Positions 16,296 through 25,946 of a DNA stretch of 64,000 nt are shown piece after piece (position 1 is the stretch's first letter; the number at the start of each line of letters is the position of its first letter). This DNA comes from Paenibacillus sp. LS1 (GTDB lineage Bacteria; Bacillota; Bacilli; Paenibacillales; Paenibacillaceae). Position numbers and translations under genes: made by a program. Under the pieces are notes generated by a model. The model had not been told where the DNA came from and searched no databases. It saw nothing but the letters and a program-made list of their open reading frames with translations. Where the stretch lies: assembly GCF_026013365.1 (NCBI RefSeq), contig NZ_JAPDOE010000013.1:1-64000 (forward strand), in the 5' to 3' direction.

Positions 16296-17090
16296 CTAAA
16301 ATGAACCTCTACTTCCACTGTGTGAATGACCGCCTCGGGAGGTGCCTCCACCGCCGCCACCGTTGTTATTGTTCTTCTCGATTTTGCGCTTGGTTACGGT
16401 TGTACGGATATAACGATCCTGACGATCAATGACACTGGAATTGCTTGAATCCTCATAAGTCGCACGATTGACCGTGACACGTCCCCCGGAACGATAGGTC
16501 ATCATACCAACAACAATACCGCCAAGAACCACCGATACTCCCAACTGAAACCAGCCGTTGAACAAAATATTGTTCGGATTCACGCCGGGTTCATACCCCA
16601 TATATTTGTAAGAGAGCTCAATATATTTCTCAAATGCGAGTTTATAATCTCCACTGGACAACTCAGAGGTAATTCGCGTACGAATAGCATCAAGCCGCTG
16701 ATCGCTCAGATATTCTTTTGCCTTATAAAATCCAGCCAGATACACTTCGCGATTATTCATATCCATCGTCAATATGACAGCATTACCAAATTTCTTGTCG
16801 TACCCTAACCCCTGCTCATCATAAAAATCTTCCGTTAAGAGCATAACATCCTGATTCTCAACATTATTGGTTGTATAGATAACAAAGTCCGTCTGCCGTT
16901 CGGCGCCATACTGATTCGCAAGTAGATTCAGTTCGCTTTTCTCCTGCTCACTCAGCAGGTTGGCCTCATCGTAGATGAGGTTTTTACTATCCGCTGCGGA
17001 TGCCGATGACATGGGAATCGACGGTGCGATAAGAGTTATCATAAGTAAAATGAGCGTAGCCATCACGGCCAGAGGGGTTCTTTTTCTCAT
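16296..17090 (-). CDS. ydjH: TPM-domain membrane protein (YdjH-like)
   Basis: 264 residues. An N-terminal hydrophobic signal/anchor (LAVMATLILLMITLIA) is followed by a TPM domain (ANLLSEQEKSELNLLANQY, DFVIYTTNN, GNAVILTMDMNNREVYLAG), a transmembrane helix and a basic tail ending in Gly/Ser/His-rich GGGGGG. Expected to face outside the cytoplasm. The ATG at 17090 overlaps the YdjG stop (ATGA), so the genes are translationally coupled; a longer frame upstream lies inside YdjG and is not used. Confidence 0.83.
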   Translation of the reverse strand: MRKRTPLAVMATLILLMITLIAPSIPMSSASAADSKNLIYDEANLLSEQEKSELNLLANQYGAERQTDFVIYTTNNVENQDVMLLTEDFYDEQGLGYDKKFGNAVILTMDMNNREVYLAGFYKAKEYLSDQRLDAIRTRITSELSSGDYKLAFEKYIELSYKYMGYEPGVNPNNILFNGWFQLGVSVVLGGIVVGMMTYRSGGRVTVNRATYEDSSNSSVIDRQDRYIRTTVTKRKIEKNNNNGGGGGGTSRGGHSHSGSRGSF

Positions 17091-18118
17091 AAGAATCCAC
17101 CTCCCATCATCCAGGAAACCAGCTTCAGTGACAGCAACGACACCGCAGAGACTCCTGCGAACCATCCGGCCACTTTGGCTTTGCTGATGGGCGGTTTGCC
17201 GACCACTTTACCTGTCTGACCATTCATGGCAAAGGTATACTGTGCACGATTATAGTCATAGTTGACCATCCACACCGGGAGCAGCACATAGTCCGCATGT
17301 TTGAGCGTGGTATCAATCTGTTTGTCCGTGTAGCTCACGCTGCTATATCCGGATACGGTGGAGGCAATATAAGAATCAATGTACGATCTCGTTTTATCCT
17401 TGGCCCGTGGAAAAAGTTCTTCGTCCGTATAACTGTATTTTTCCGCAATGTACCCCGCCAGATACGGGGTCTTGAACAATTTCAGCTGATTGTATGGGAA
17501 AGGCTCGAGCTTATCCATCAGTTCGTCTTTCATTTTCTCCGATGCATCAATAGGCAGATTCACATAATTCAGCCGAATTCGGCGGTATATATCGAAATGC
17601 TGTGTTTCCGTGTAATGGTAGTCGCCCTGGGTGTAGGATCTGACCTTGGTGCCACGACCATGCACTTCGATTTTGTTATGTAACTCGTACAACCAGAACG
17701 GCACGTACATACCGGTAATGCTCTGAATCCGATCAGCGGACATGAAGCCACTTGGCGTTAAGAGGCCGTTTTTGCACCATTTTTTGAAAGCCTGCTTGGC
17801 TTGATCCTTGTTAATGGAAAAGGGAATCACCATCGCAGGGGCCAGATTGCCCGTCAGCCGATCACTGAGTACAACCGCTGCACCGCAGAAACTGCATGTC
17901 GTCGCACTGGTCTCCGGCTCTGTCACAATGTCAGCTCCGCAGCTGTTGCAGTGGTATTCCTTGACCTCATTTTCCGTAAACACTTGTCTCTTCAACGGAT
18001 CTGGAATCTGCTCTATGTTGTCCTGGCGGCCGCAACTGGGACAGGATAGTGCACCTGATACACTGTCAAAGATCATACCACTGCCGCAGTTGGGACATTT
18101 ATATTCAATAACCGGCAT
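17087..18118 (-). CDS. ydjG: double zinc-ribbon membrane protein (YdjG-like)
   Basis: 343 residues. Two zinc ribbons lie near the N-terminus (CPNCGSGM...CPSCG and CNSCGAD...CSFCG), followed by a soluble domain and a C-terminal hydrophobic segment (VAGWFAGVSAVSLLSLKLVS). This is the YdjG pattern. In B. subtilis YdjG and YdjH help place the PspA homologue YdjF at the membrane. AGGTGA precedes the start; 36 bp separates it from ydjF. Confidence 0.85.
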   Translation of the reverse strand: MPVIEYKCPNCGSGMIFDSVSGALSCPSCGRQDNIEQIPDPLKRQVFTENEVKEYHCNSCGADIVTEPETSATTCSFCGAAVVLSDRLTGNLAPAMVIPFSINKDQAKQAFKKWCKNGLLTPSGFMSADRIQSITGMYVPFWLYELHNKIEVHGRGTKVRSYTQGDYHYTETQHFDIYRRIRLNYVNLPIDASEKMKDELMDKLEPFPYNQLKLFKTPYLAGYIAEKYSYTDEELFPRAKDKTRSYIDSYIASTVSGYSSVSYTDKQIDTTLKHADYVLLPVWMVNYDYNRAQYTFAMNGQTGKVVGKPPISKAKVAGWFAGVSAVSLLSLKLVSWMMGGGFL

Positions 18119-18154
18119 CTGCTCACCTCAATGTTAACGAAATGGTATAACGTA

Positions 18155-18859
18155 TTACTTATTCTTCAACTTCTCCTGGATCGCTGTGAGTTCTTCCTCC
18201 GCACTCGGCGACGCACTCTCATTATTACCCGCATCCGCATTCATGTCCCTCTCCAACTGGGCAATTAATTCGTCCAAATCATCTTCCTGTGCTCCAGCGC
18301 GTAGTTCTGCCAAAGCCTCTGCTTCGTTCAGCGCCTGGTTCGCCTTGTCTTCCATGGCCTTTAATGCGGCATCAGCCCTACCCGCAGATGCATTCCGTTC
18401 GTTCGCCTGTTGCTGCGCCTTCGCATCTGCCATTCGGCCTTTCAGTTCTGCATGCCGCGCTTCCAGTTGCCCCAGATCAGCAACCAGTTTATCATTCATA
18501 TGCTTCATCATCTTGGCTTTGGCACAAGCACGTTCATAAGCAGCCTGTAATTCGTTCAATTTGTCAGCCAGCTTCACTTTCTTCTCTAGAAAACCACGTG
18601 CCTTGTCTTCGTCTCCCGACTCCGCTGATTTCTCAGCGTACCGCTGTAATTTCTTGACCTCGGCACTGCACTCATCCAATGCTCGCTTCGCCCGGCTCTC
18701 ATCTGACAACACCGCTGCTGTCTCGGCCTTTACCTGCCCCAGATCACTGCTCAGGCTGCGCATATACTCATTCACACTCTTCTCCGGGTCTTCCGCCCGA
18801 GACAGCATGTGGTTCACATTCGCCTTCATCATGTCTCTAAACCTCGATAAGATTCCCAT
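18155..18859 (-). CDS. ydjF: PspA/IM30 family protein (YdjF-like)
   Basis: 234-residue coiled-coil protein of the PspA/Vipp1 family. It begins MGILSRFRDMMKANVNHML and continues DPEKSVNEYMRSLSSDLGQVKAETAAV, split here as family-specific helices, with long alanine- and lysine-rich coiled coils and an acidic tail. PspA proteins assemble under stressed membranes. I chose the ATG at 18859 because GGAGGAGG precedes it; the longer frame adds 25 residues with no homology. First gene of the ydjFGHI-like block. Confidence 0.88.
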   Translation of the reverse strand: MGILSRFRDMMKANVNHMLSRAEDPEKSVNEYMRSLSSDLGQVKAETAAVLSDESRAKRALDECSAEVKKLQRYAEKSAESGDEDKARGFLEKKVKLADKLNELQAAYERACAKAKMMKHMNDKLVADLGQLEARHAELKGRMADAKAQQQANERNASAGRADAALKAMEDKANQALNEAEALAELRAGAQEDDLDELIAQLERDMNADAGNNESASPSAEEELTAIQEKLKNK

Positions 18860-19083
18860 GACTTGTTCCTCCTCCGAAAAGTTCATATGTATACTATAAT
18901 ACATGAATACGCCGACATACGTTTCACATTTCACGATTGCAAGTGGAGTTAATACGATCCAAATCCATACTAAAACAACGCAATATAATAAAAGACGAGC
19001 ACTTATAGTGTCGCCTTATGCCCTTGTATAAAAACATAAATACTTAAGTACTCCTTTCTCGCAATCCACAAATCCCTCCCTAA

Positions 19084-19302
19084 CTACGACTCGACCGGAA
19101 GGCTCTCCACCGCTGTGAAAAACACATCCAACAGCTCAACGTTATACGTCGTGCGGACGTATTCTTCGATCTGACCTAATCCTTCTTCCCTTTGATACTC
19201 CAAGCATGGGCGGCCCTCACTCCACAGCACCCTGCACGGGAACTTTCCGACAACATCTTTAATGATGTGATCCGGTTCAGCCACTTTATGAATATCTCCC
19301 AT
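19084..19302 (-). CDS. small hypothetical protein
   Basis: 72-residue acidic protein starting MGDIHKVAEPDHII and ending ESLPVES. AGGGG lies seven bases before the ATG at 19302, which I prefer over an upstream start. No membrane segment or known motif. I do not recognise it. It stands alone before the divergent PrpR_N-type regulator gene. Confidence 0.5.
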   Translation of the reverse strand: MGDIHKVAEPDHIIKDVVGKFPCRVLWSEGRPCLEYQREEGLGQIEEYVRTTYNVELLDVFFTAVESLPVES

Positions 19303-19531
19303 ATGAAATCCCCTCATTTCTCTATACTTATCGTGTGCAATTATCCTTTAATTTTGAAATACATAACGATTCGATTCAGTGTACTTCATCACATTCCACT
19401 CGGGAGAGTTATGAAGGCATATCACACAGGCATTTTGTAGACGTGACCGCGTTGGTTCTCCCATAGGTGCCATTCCTTCGCAAGTTGGCTATAATAAGGG
19501 GATCAATGATTTCTATAAAGGCAGGAAAATT

Positions 19532-21214
19532 ATGCGTACACGAGTTCATTTTATCGCTCCCTACGAATCGATGATTCCTATCATACAAGAGTGCATTCCT
19601 CGCTTTCCCCAGTTAGCTATTCAAACAGACGTGGGCGATTTGGCGAAGGGCGTGGAGTTAGCAACCCGGGCCGAGAAAAACGGTGCAGAGATTATCATCA
19701 GCCGCGGCGGAACCGCCCAACTGATTAAGAAAGCAGTGACCATTCCCGTCATTGATGTGCAGTTATCAGGCTATGATATGATTCGTTCACTTACCCTGGC
19801 AAGCCAGTTTAACGGCCAAACAGCCATTGTTGGCTTCTCCAACATCACCTCTGGTGCACAATCGATTATTGATCTGATGGATCTGCCCCTCAAGGTCTAT
19901 ACCATACATAGCTCGGAAGATGTGGCACGATTGCTCTTGGAGTTGAAAGCTTCCGGGTACCGACAGATTGTCGGAGATGTGATCACCGTCAACACTGCGA
20001 AGACCTACGGTCTGGAGGGATTGTTGATCCAATCCGGTCAGGAATCCATCCTTAGAGCGCTGGAGGATGCGCAGTTGGTCTACCGTTATTTGAGCAAAAA
20101 TCATGCGATATCGATCATACTGAATGACCTGGTTACACAGGAACATCCCAATTTGCTTATTCTAAATGAACGGAATGAAGTCGTATTCGAGAACCTGACC
20201 GATTTTGAGAAAAATCCGCTGACCGATAATCACATATATCTGACCAACACCAGTCTGGAATTCCATCAATCCCACATCCAAAATGTGTTTATGGTGAACG
20301 ATTACCAGCTCACGGTTAACGCCTATGAAACGACTCTGGACAACAAGAGCTACAAGGTATATATGCTGGAAAAAGGACAACCTTATGCCTTTGCACAATT
20401 CGGCATAACAACGTTCACGGACGCATCGATGGAGCCCATTGTTGCTGACTCCCCTGCCATGCAGGCGGTATTGAAGAACATTCGGGCACTCTACGAGCAT
20501 CATGAACCGATCTATCTGCTGGGTGAAGCGGATTCCGGTAAATCTTTTTTGGTCAAACACATTCATCAGATGTACTCCGGTGGTGGGCTGCTATTACAGA
20601 TCGATCTCACGCAAGTACCGCCCGGTCATTTGCACAAGATACCACTAGCCAAGGTTCGGAATGTAGAGATTAACCATATGGAAGCACGTATGGAAGATGA
20701 AGAACTGCTCTCCTTTATCCAGAGCTGTCTTCAAAACCAGATTGGGGTATTTATACTCGGGGAACAGACATTGAACCCACAGTGGTCTCTCGACCTGAAG
20801 CTTAATACGATCATAATGCCAAATCTTGCGGATAGACCAGAGGATCTAGCTCCACTGATGCAGCATTTCCTTACGGGTTATTACCAGAAATACGGAACTA
20901 CTGCGGTGAGAATAAAAGAAGATGCACTACAGCTGATCCGGGATCAGATCACATATATGAACGTCAACCAGTTGAAGCATCTGATCAAGCAGGCTGCACT
21001 CAATGAACAGGACTATGTAATTACAACGGCTACCTTGTCTCGCTTGCTGGATCAGCAACCTGTTTCAAGCCAAATGAAGTTGAGTGGAACTCTGAAGGAC
21101 ATCGAAAAGGAAGTTATTCAGTTCGTGCTCCAGGAGGAAAATAATAATCAATCGAAGGCCGCAGAGCGTCTGGGGATTAACCGGGCCACATTATGGCGTA
21201 AACTTAAAGATTAA
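19532..21214 (+). CDS. PrpR_N-domain transcriptional regulator with degenerate AAA+ domain
   Basis: 560 residues. Residues 1-190 form a PrpR_N sensor domain (ELATRAEKNGAEIIISRGGTA, PVIDVQLSGYDMIRSL). A PAS-like stretch follows (LNERNEVVFENLTDFEKNP). Then comes an AAA+ region with Walker A GEADSGKS, but the sigma-54 contact motif GAFTGA is missing and the domain is shortened. The end is a Fis-type helix-turn-helix (NNQSKAAERLGINRATLWRKLK). Such regulators normally activate sigma-54 promoters; without GAFTGA this one probably works differently. It directly precedes the kdgT-dtnK-pdxA2 genes and likely controls them in response to a sugar acid. Confidence 0.85.
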   Translation: MRTRVHFIAPYESMIPIIQECIPRFPQLAIQTDVGDLAKGVELATRAEKNGAEIIISRGGTAQLIKKAVTIPVIDVQLSGYDMIRSLTLASQFNGQTAIVGFSNITSGAQSIIDLMDLPLKVYTIHSSEDVARLLLELKASGYRQIVGDVITVNTAKTYGLEGLLIQSGQESILRALEDAQLVYRYLSKNHAISIILNDLVTQEHPNLLILNERNEVVFENLTDFEKNPLTDNHIYLTNTSLEFHQSHIQNVFMVNDYQLTVNAYETTLDNKSYKVYMLEKGQPYAFAQFGITTFTDASMEPIVADSPAMQAVLKNIRALYEHHEPIYLLGEADSGKSFLVKHIHQMYSGGGLLLQIDLTQVPPGHLHKIPLAKVRNVEINHMEARMEDEELLSFIQSCLQNQIGVFILGEQTLNPQWSLDLKLNTIIMPNLADRPEDLAPLMQHFLTGYYQKYGTTAVRIKEDALQLIRDQITYMNVNQLKHLIKQAALNEQDYVITTATLSRLLDQQPVSSQMKLSGTLKDIEKEVIQFVLQEENNNQSKAAERLGINRATLWRKLKD

Positions 21215-21235
21215 CTTTAAGTTTACGTCTTTTTT
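21197..21235 (+). terminator. terminator overlapping the regulator stop codon
   Basis: CGTAAACTTAAAG (21197-21209), loop ATTAA containing part of the stop, and CTTTAAGTTTACG (21215-21227), then a T run. The last codons of the regulator form the left arm of a 13-bp stem, so the regulator is transcribed separately from the operon downstream. Confidence 0.85.
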
Positions 21236-21335
21236 CTCGCCTTTATGTGTTGCATTTTTAAACAGTTACGTATGTATTTTAAATTTACAATAATTTATTG
21301 TTGCTATATTAAACGATATGGGATAACATAATCCC

Positions 21336-21350
21336 TGCAAGCGCTTCATA
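21336..21350 (+). promoter_or_regulatory. probable CcpA (cre) site upstream of kdgT
   Basis: TGCAAGCGCTTCA (21336-21348) has the AAGCGCTT palindrome of cre sites, with two mismatches to the full consensus. It lies 33 bp before the transporter ATG, where CcpA binding would repress the operon when preferred sugars are present. Confidence 0.5.
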
Positions 21351-21380
21351 AAAACGATTACTTCATAAGGAGCTACTACT

Positions 21381-22367
21381 ATGAACATTAAAGCAACTTT
21401 AGATCGCATCCCTGGCGGTATGATGGTCGTTCCTCTGTTACTCGGTGCAACCATTAATACATTCTTCCCAAATGCCTTGCGCATTGGCGGATTCACGGAA
21501 GCTCTCTTCGTTAACAGTTCCAGTACATTGATTGCACTGTTCCTGTTAATTGCCGGTACACAGATTACGTTCAAAACAGCTGGTTCGTCCGTCGGCAAGG
21601 GTGTTACCTTGCTTGTCGTCAAGTGGGCGATCGGTGCAGCACTTGGTCTCGTTGCCATTTTGTTTGCCGACTCAAGCGGGTTATTCCTGGGTCTGGCCCC
21701 ACTTGCCATTATCGCTGCGATGACCAACTCTAACGGTGGTCTTTACATCGCACTCGCTGGTCAATACGGTAAAGAAGATGATAAAGCAGCCTATCCATTC
21801 CTTGCACTCAGCGATGGTCCATTCCTAACCATGGTAGCGCTCTCCATCTTCGGTGCAATGGGCTTCGCCAACGGCATGTTCTCTCCTATGGCATTCGTTG
21901 CTGTATTGCTTCCGCTCATCGTTGGTGTCATTATTGGTAATCTGGACCGCAATCTGGCAGAGTGGCTTCACAAAGGCAGCGACAAACTTGTTCCATTCTT
22001 CGCCTTCTCACTGGGTATGGGAATCAACTTCTCCTCGATTATCCAAGGTGGACTGGGTGGAATCATGCTTGGCGTTCTGACCGTGCTTCTCACAGGCGGA
22101 ATCGGATACCTGTTGTTCAAAGCCATTGGCTGGAATCCCATTGTCGGTGCTTCCGAAGGTTCAACAGCCGGGAATGCCGTAGGTACACCTGCTGCCATCG
22201 TGGCTGCTAATGCTTCATTTGGCCCGATTGCCGAGATTGCTACGGTGCAGATTGCGGCGAGCGTTGTTACTACAGCCATCCTGTTGCCGATCTTCATCGG
22301 GTTCCTCTCCAAACGACTGGAGAAATCAGGTGGAGTCGAGAAATACAATCAACGACCAACCACATAA
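21381..22367 (+). CDS. kdgT: 2-keto-3-deoxygluconate permease family transporter (KdgT-like)
   Basis: 328-residue membrane protein with about ten helices. It starts MNIKATLDRIPGGMMVVPLL and contains GGFTEALFVNSSST and AAMTNSNGGLYIALAGQYG, typical of KdgT-type sugar-acid:proton symporters. Near the end, GASEGSTAGNAVGTPAAI is also characteristic. AAGGAG precedes the start. Because it sits with DtnK- and PdxA2-type enzymes, its substrate here is more likely D-threonate, D-erythronate or a related four-carbon acid than ketodeoxygluconate. Confidence 0.88.
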   Translation: MNIKATLDRIPGGMMVVPLLLGATINTFFPNALRIGGFTEALFVNSSSTLIALFLLIAGTQITFKTAGSSVGKGVTLLVVKWAIGAALGLVAILFADSSGLFLGLAPLAIIAAMTNSNGGLYIALAGQYGKEDDKAAYPFLALSDGPFLTMVALSIFGAMGFANGMFSPMAFVAVLLPLIVGVIIGNLDRNLAEWLHKGSDKLVPFFAFSLGMGINFSSIIQGGLGGIMLGVLTVLLTGGIGYLLFKAIGWNPIVGASEGSTAGNAVGTPAAIVAANASFGPIAEIATVQIAASVVTTAILLPIFIGFLSKRLEKSGGVEKYNQRPTT

Positions 22368-22450
22368 AGGGTTTGCTCATGAACTAATGTGCTTAATGGA
22401 TGATCTGAACGGACTTTTACTAAATTGTGCTTACAAGGAGGGATGACTGC

Positions 22451-23746
22451 ATGAAATTAGCCATTATTGCAGATGATTTGACCGGTGCCAATGACAGCGG
22501 GGTGCAGCTTGCCCGTCATGGCTTGAAAACCAGTGTTCTTTTTAATATGGATGAAGGCCCTCTTACACGTTACGATGCCGTCGTCTTTGATACAGATAGT
22601 CGTTCCATATCCTCACAGGAAGCGTATAACCGTGTATATCAGGCTGCTGAATTGCTGAAGAACAATGGGTTTGAGACGATTTTCAAAAAGATGGATTCGA
22701 CCATGCGTGGAAATATCGGCATTGAGATTGATGCCCTGTATGATGTCGTCAAACCTGATTTCATGATGATCGCTCCGGGTTATCCGAAAAATAACCGTAC
22801 CATCCATGAGGGGATTCATTATCTGAACGGCGTTCCGCTCGCGGAAACCGAGATTGCGAATGATCCGAAGACACCTGTGACCCTCTCCTACCTTCCGGAC
22901 CTACTGAAACAGCAGACGAATTATGAGGTGGGCGAAATTACGGTTGCTGATCTGGACGTTGGCCAAGGTCACATTCAATCGAAACTAGAACATTTTAAGC
23001 AAAATAACATTCCATATGTACTCGTAGATTCTACAGAAGAACGGCATCTGGAGATGATCTTGCAAATGACTCGCGAGCTGGATTATACCTTTGCCTGGGC
23101 AGGGTCTGCTGGCATTGCCAACTACCTCCCTGCTCACTTCGAGCTTGAATCCAAGTCCACCGAACTCACGATACCCGAGAATCCCGGTCCGATCCTGACG
23201 GTTGTGGGTAGCGTAAATAAAAACTCCCGCGAACAATTGTATCGCTTGCTGCGCCAATCTAAGATTGCATCCGTTTCATTCCACTCCTTCAAAGCAGTAT
23301 CCGCAACCGCAGATCGCGCGGAAGAGATGGAACGTGTCTATAACGAGGTCCGAGACAAAGCACTGGAAGGACAAGATGTCGTCCTCTACTCCACCGCAGA
23401 ACAAGTGGATATCGAACTGGCACGGGCAACGGGCGAAATTCGCGGTCTCAATCACACGGAAGTCAGCAACGAAATCGTACTTGCGATGGGTGAGATCTGT
23501 GCCAGATTGTTGGAAGAGGGACTCTTCAAAGGGGTGTCCATGACCGGTGGCGATACGGCAAAACAGATCTGTCTGAAATGGAATATTAGCGGCTTCGAGC
23601 TGCTGGATGAGCTTGAAATCGGCGTGCCGATCTCCAAGTTCATTGGGATTGATGATCTGCATGTGGTTACCAAAGCAGGCGGATTCGGCAAACCCGATGT
23701 CTTTATCCATGCGATTCAAAAATTAAAAGGGGGTATTCTTGTATGA
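22451..23746 (+). CDS. dtnK: four-carbon acid sugar kinase (DtnK/OtnK family)
   Basis: 431-residue kinase of the former DUF1537 family, which phosphorylates D-threonate, D-erythronate or related acids at the 4-position. N-terminal landmarks are IIADDLTGANDSGVQLA and KKMDSTMRGNIG; later PGYPKNNRT, and in the nucleotide-binding C-domain SMTGGDTAKQICLK and TKAGGFGKPD. AGGAGGGATGACTGC precedes the ATG at 22451, so the open frame's extra eight residues are excluded. Its stop overlaps the start of pdxA2 by four bases (ATGA). Confidence 0.9.
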   Translation: MKLAIIADDLTGANDSGVQLARHGLKTSVLFNMDEGPLTRYDAVVFDTDSRSISSQEAYNRVYQAAELLKNNGFETIFKKMDSTMRGNIGIEIDALYDVVKPDFMMIAPGYPKNNRTIHEGIHYLNGVPLAETEIANDPKTPVTLSYLPDLLKQQTNYEVGEITVADLDVGQGHIQSKLEHFKQNNIPYVLVDSTEERHLEMILQMTRELDYTFAWAGSAGIANYLPAHFELESKSTELTIPENPGPILTVVGSVNKNSREQLYRLLRQSKIASVSFHSFKAVSATADRAEEMERVYNEVRDKALEGQDVVLYSTAEQVDIELARATGEIRGLNHTEVSNEIVLAMGEICARLLEEGLFKGVSMTGGDTAKQICLKWNISGFELLDELEIGVPISKFIGIDDLHVVTKAGGFGKPDVFIHAIQKLKGGILV

Positions 23747-24744
23747 AACCTACAATTGGAATTACAATGGGCGACGCAGCAGGTATTGGACCGGAGATTA
23801 TTATGAAAGCACTGGGTCATCAAGAGATGTACGATCAGTGCAATCCACTCGTTATCGGTGATGCGAAGATTTTGGAGCGTGTGTTGCCAGTCATCGGCTC
23901 AAGTCTGAACGTTAACGCGATTCAAGAGCCTTCCGAAGCCAAGTATGAATTTGGTACCGTGGATGTGATTGATCTGAATCTCGTTCCTGCGGATCTCGAA
24001 TACGGTAAAGTATCTGCCGTGGCTGGGGATGCAGCTTTCCAGTTTCTCGCCAAAGCCATTGATCTTGCCAAAAAGCAGCAGATTCATTCCATCTGCACCG
24101 CGCCTTTGAACAAAGAAGCTTTGCATCAAGGGGGGCACCTGTACCCGGGACACACCGAAATTTTGGCTGACCTGACGGATACGCAGGACTTCTCAATGAT
24201 GCTGACAACGCCTAATCTGCGCGTTATTCACCTGACAACACACATGGGTCTGATCGATGCTATTGCGAGTATTAATCCGGAAAGAACCTACACCGTCGTG
24301 AAGCTAGCTCATGATACGCTGAAAAAAGCAGGCTTTGAGAATCCGCGCGTTGCCGTATGCGGAATCAATCCTCATGCCGGAGAGAACGGCTTGTTCGGTA
24401 ATGGAGAAGAAGAAGAGAAGCTGCAGCCCGGCATCGAACGTGCACAACAGGAAGGCATTAACGTCGTTGGTCCACTCCCGGCGGACACACTCTTCTTCCG
24501 CGCTGGTCGCGGTGACTTCGATATCGTCGTAGCCTGCTATCACGACCAAGGCCATGCTCCGATTAAAGTGATGGGCATCGAGGAAGGTGTGAACATCACC
24601 GTTGGCCTGAAAGGCGGTATCATCCGTACGTCTGTCGACCACGGTACAGCCTTCGATATCGCCAGCAAAAACATCGCCGATGATAAAAGCATGCTGGCTG
24701 CCATCCGCTCTGCTATTGAGCTAGCGCCAAAGGATCAAGTTTAA
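23743..24744 (+). CDS. pdxA2: D-threonate/D-erythronate 4-phosphate dehydrogenase (PdxA2)
   Basis: 333-residue PdxA-family NAD-dependent oxidative decarboxylase. The start GITMGDAAGIGPEI and STAPLNKEAL-type loop (seen as CTAPLNKEALHQGG) are typical. Metal-ligand histidines appear in HLTTHMGL, GINPHAGENG and CYHDQGHAPIK. The vitamin-B6 enzyme PdxA is its paralogue; the PdxA2 branch pairs with DUF1537 kinases to turn four-carbon acid phosphates into dihydroxyacetone phosphate and CO2. Its fusion-tight coupling to dtnK and lack of other B6 genes support PdxA2. Confidence 0.9.
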   Translation: MKPTIGITMGDAAGIGPEIIMKALGHQEMYDQCNPLVIGDAKILERVLPVIGSSLNVNAIQEPSEAKYEFGTVDVIDLNLVPADLEYGKVSAVAGDAAFQFLAKAIDLAKKQQIHSICTAPLNKEALHQGGHLYPGHTEILADLTDTQDFSMMLTTPNLRVIHLTTHMGLIDAIASINPERTYTVVKLAHDTLKKAGFENPRVAVCGINPHAGENGLFGNGEEEEKLQPGIERAQQEGINVVGPLPADTLFFRAGRGDFDIVVACYHDQGHAPIKVMGIEEGVNITVGLKGGIIRTSVDHGTAFDIASKNIADDKSMLAAIRSAIELAPKDQV

Positions 24745-24904
24745 CTGTCCCTCGTCCAGCATTGGTATGAGTGAGTCTGATCGTAAGATAACTTTGATAT
24801 AGGATCTTTACATTAGCTAATAACTGTTTTTTCTGTGGTGCTTATAAGCTATAGTGAGAAAAACTATACTAATCTTCCTATAACTTATAGATAGGTAGTT
24901 ATTG

Positions 24905-25465
24905 TCAGTGTAGAATGAAACAACTCAATGGGGGCATTATCAGTGGGCGTGCCTTTACGGGGCATGCGCTCATGGTAATGCCTTTTCCCTTTATAACAGT
25001 CTGGTAAACTTGAGATCTATGATTCATACACGCACCTTGGTCGATGTGGAGCAGCATATTTGTCCGCTCTGGTAGTTGGTCCAGCATATCCAAAACCAAT
25101 GATGTGTCCTGCTTGTCTGCTATACTGTAAGCGACAACCTCTCCGTTGTACAAATCCAAAATACTTGAAAGGTATAACATCTAATTACCAAAAGGCAAAT
25201 AAGTAATGTCGGTCACCAGTTTTTGCAAAGGAGCTTTTGCATGAAATTTGCGCTTTAGCAGATGTTCCGCAGGTTTTGCAGTTTGCCCCGTGTTCTTTTG
25301 TTTTTTCATCCTCACTCGACACTGTAAACCCTTGTACTGCAAAATTGGCTGTATACGTTTATGATTTATGGGGCCTTCAATCCAAAGCAAGGCAGTGATT
25401 TTTCGATATCCATACCGGGACTTGCGTTGAGTACAAAACTGAACTACTTTCTTGAGCAATTTCAA
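24905..25465 (-). pseudogene. IS3 transposase OrfB, broken
   Basis: The readable part starts with CTQRKSRYGYRKI and reaches LVTDITYLPFG (first catalytic Asp), then an in-frame TAG at 25181-25183, then LYLSSILDLYNGEVVAYSI and HIDQG (second Asp). After a frameshift the PIE-F-H segment with the catalytic Glu is found out of frame near 24910-24935. Clearly inactive. Confidence 0.85.
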
Positions 25466-25479
25466 GCCATAAACAAGCC

Positions 25480-25838
25480 TCAGATATGGTCACTTCTTCT
25501 CGAATAGACTCGACCAAAGCGATAACGACTTCTACTTCCACCTCTTTTCCAGTTCGTTGTACTTTTTTAGCAGATCCAGTTGCTGTTTCAAGAATTGGTT
25601 TTCTACTTTTACTTTTTCGAGTTCTATCGTTTGTTCCGGACCTCTCCCGCAGCTATGTTGCTTACTAACCGGTTGCTCTATGCGATGTAAATACTCCTTT
25701 TCGATACCATCTCATCCATGTTTTTAATTGTGTCTTATTTCATATTCCAAGCTGATCCATAACCTCTTAAACCGTTACCACTGCCAATCTCATTTCTATG
25801 GCTTTCATCTTTAACTCCACACTTACTCTGGTTGCCAT
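25480..25838 (-). pseudogene. IS3 OrfA, broken
   Basis: Starts at 25838 with MATRVSVELKMKAIEMRL, after GGAGGTG; later fragments such as KTQLKTWMRWYRKG are typical IS3 OrfA helix-turn-helix text. Several stops and a frameshift interrupt it. Confidence 0.75.
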
Positions 25839-25946
25839 TACAAAAACACCTCCAAGATGATCTCCTTATCTTACGAAAAGGTTTCATTCTTTTGAAGATG
25901 TTTTGATTTGTCTCACGTTATGGGGTCAGTCCAAATGAAGGTTTGA

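Larger units (their letters stand above)
24905..25933 (-). mobile_element. decayed IS3-family insertion sequence
   Basis: Fragment of an IS3-type element. The right end reads, on the minus strand, TGGACTGACCCCATAACG, typical of this family (terminal TG). The orfA and orfB homologues follow with several stops and frameshifts. The left end is lost shortly after the catalytic Glu region of the transposase, so no left inverted repeat is found. It ends 13 bp from the stop codon of the HD/GHKL gene, implying insertion beside that gene. Region 24745-24904 to its left holds no gene I can support. Confidence 0.8.

Noticed and set aside
24745..24904. Left inverted repeat of the IS3 element
   Set aside because: No sequence complementary to the right end is present; the element is truncated here.
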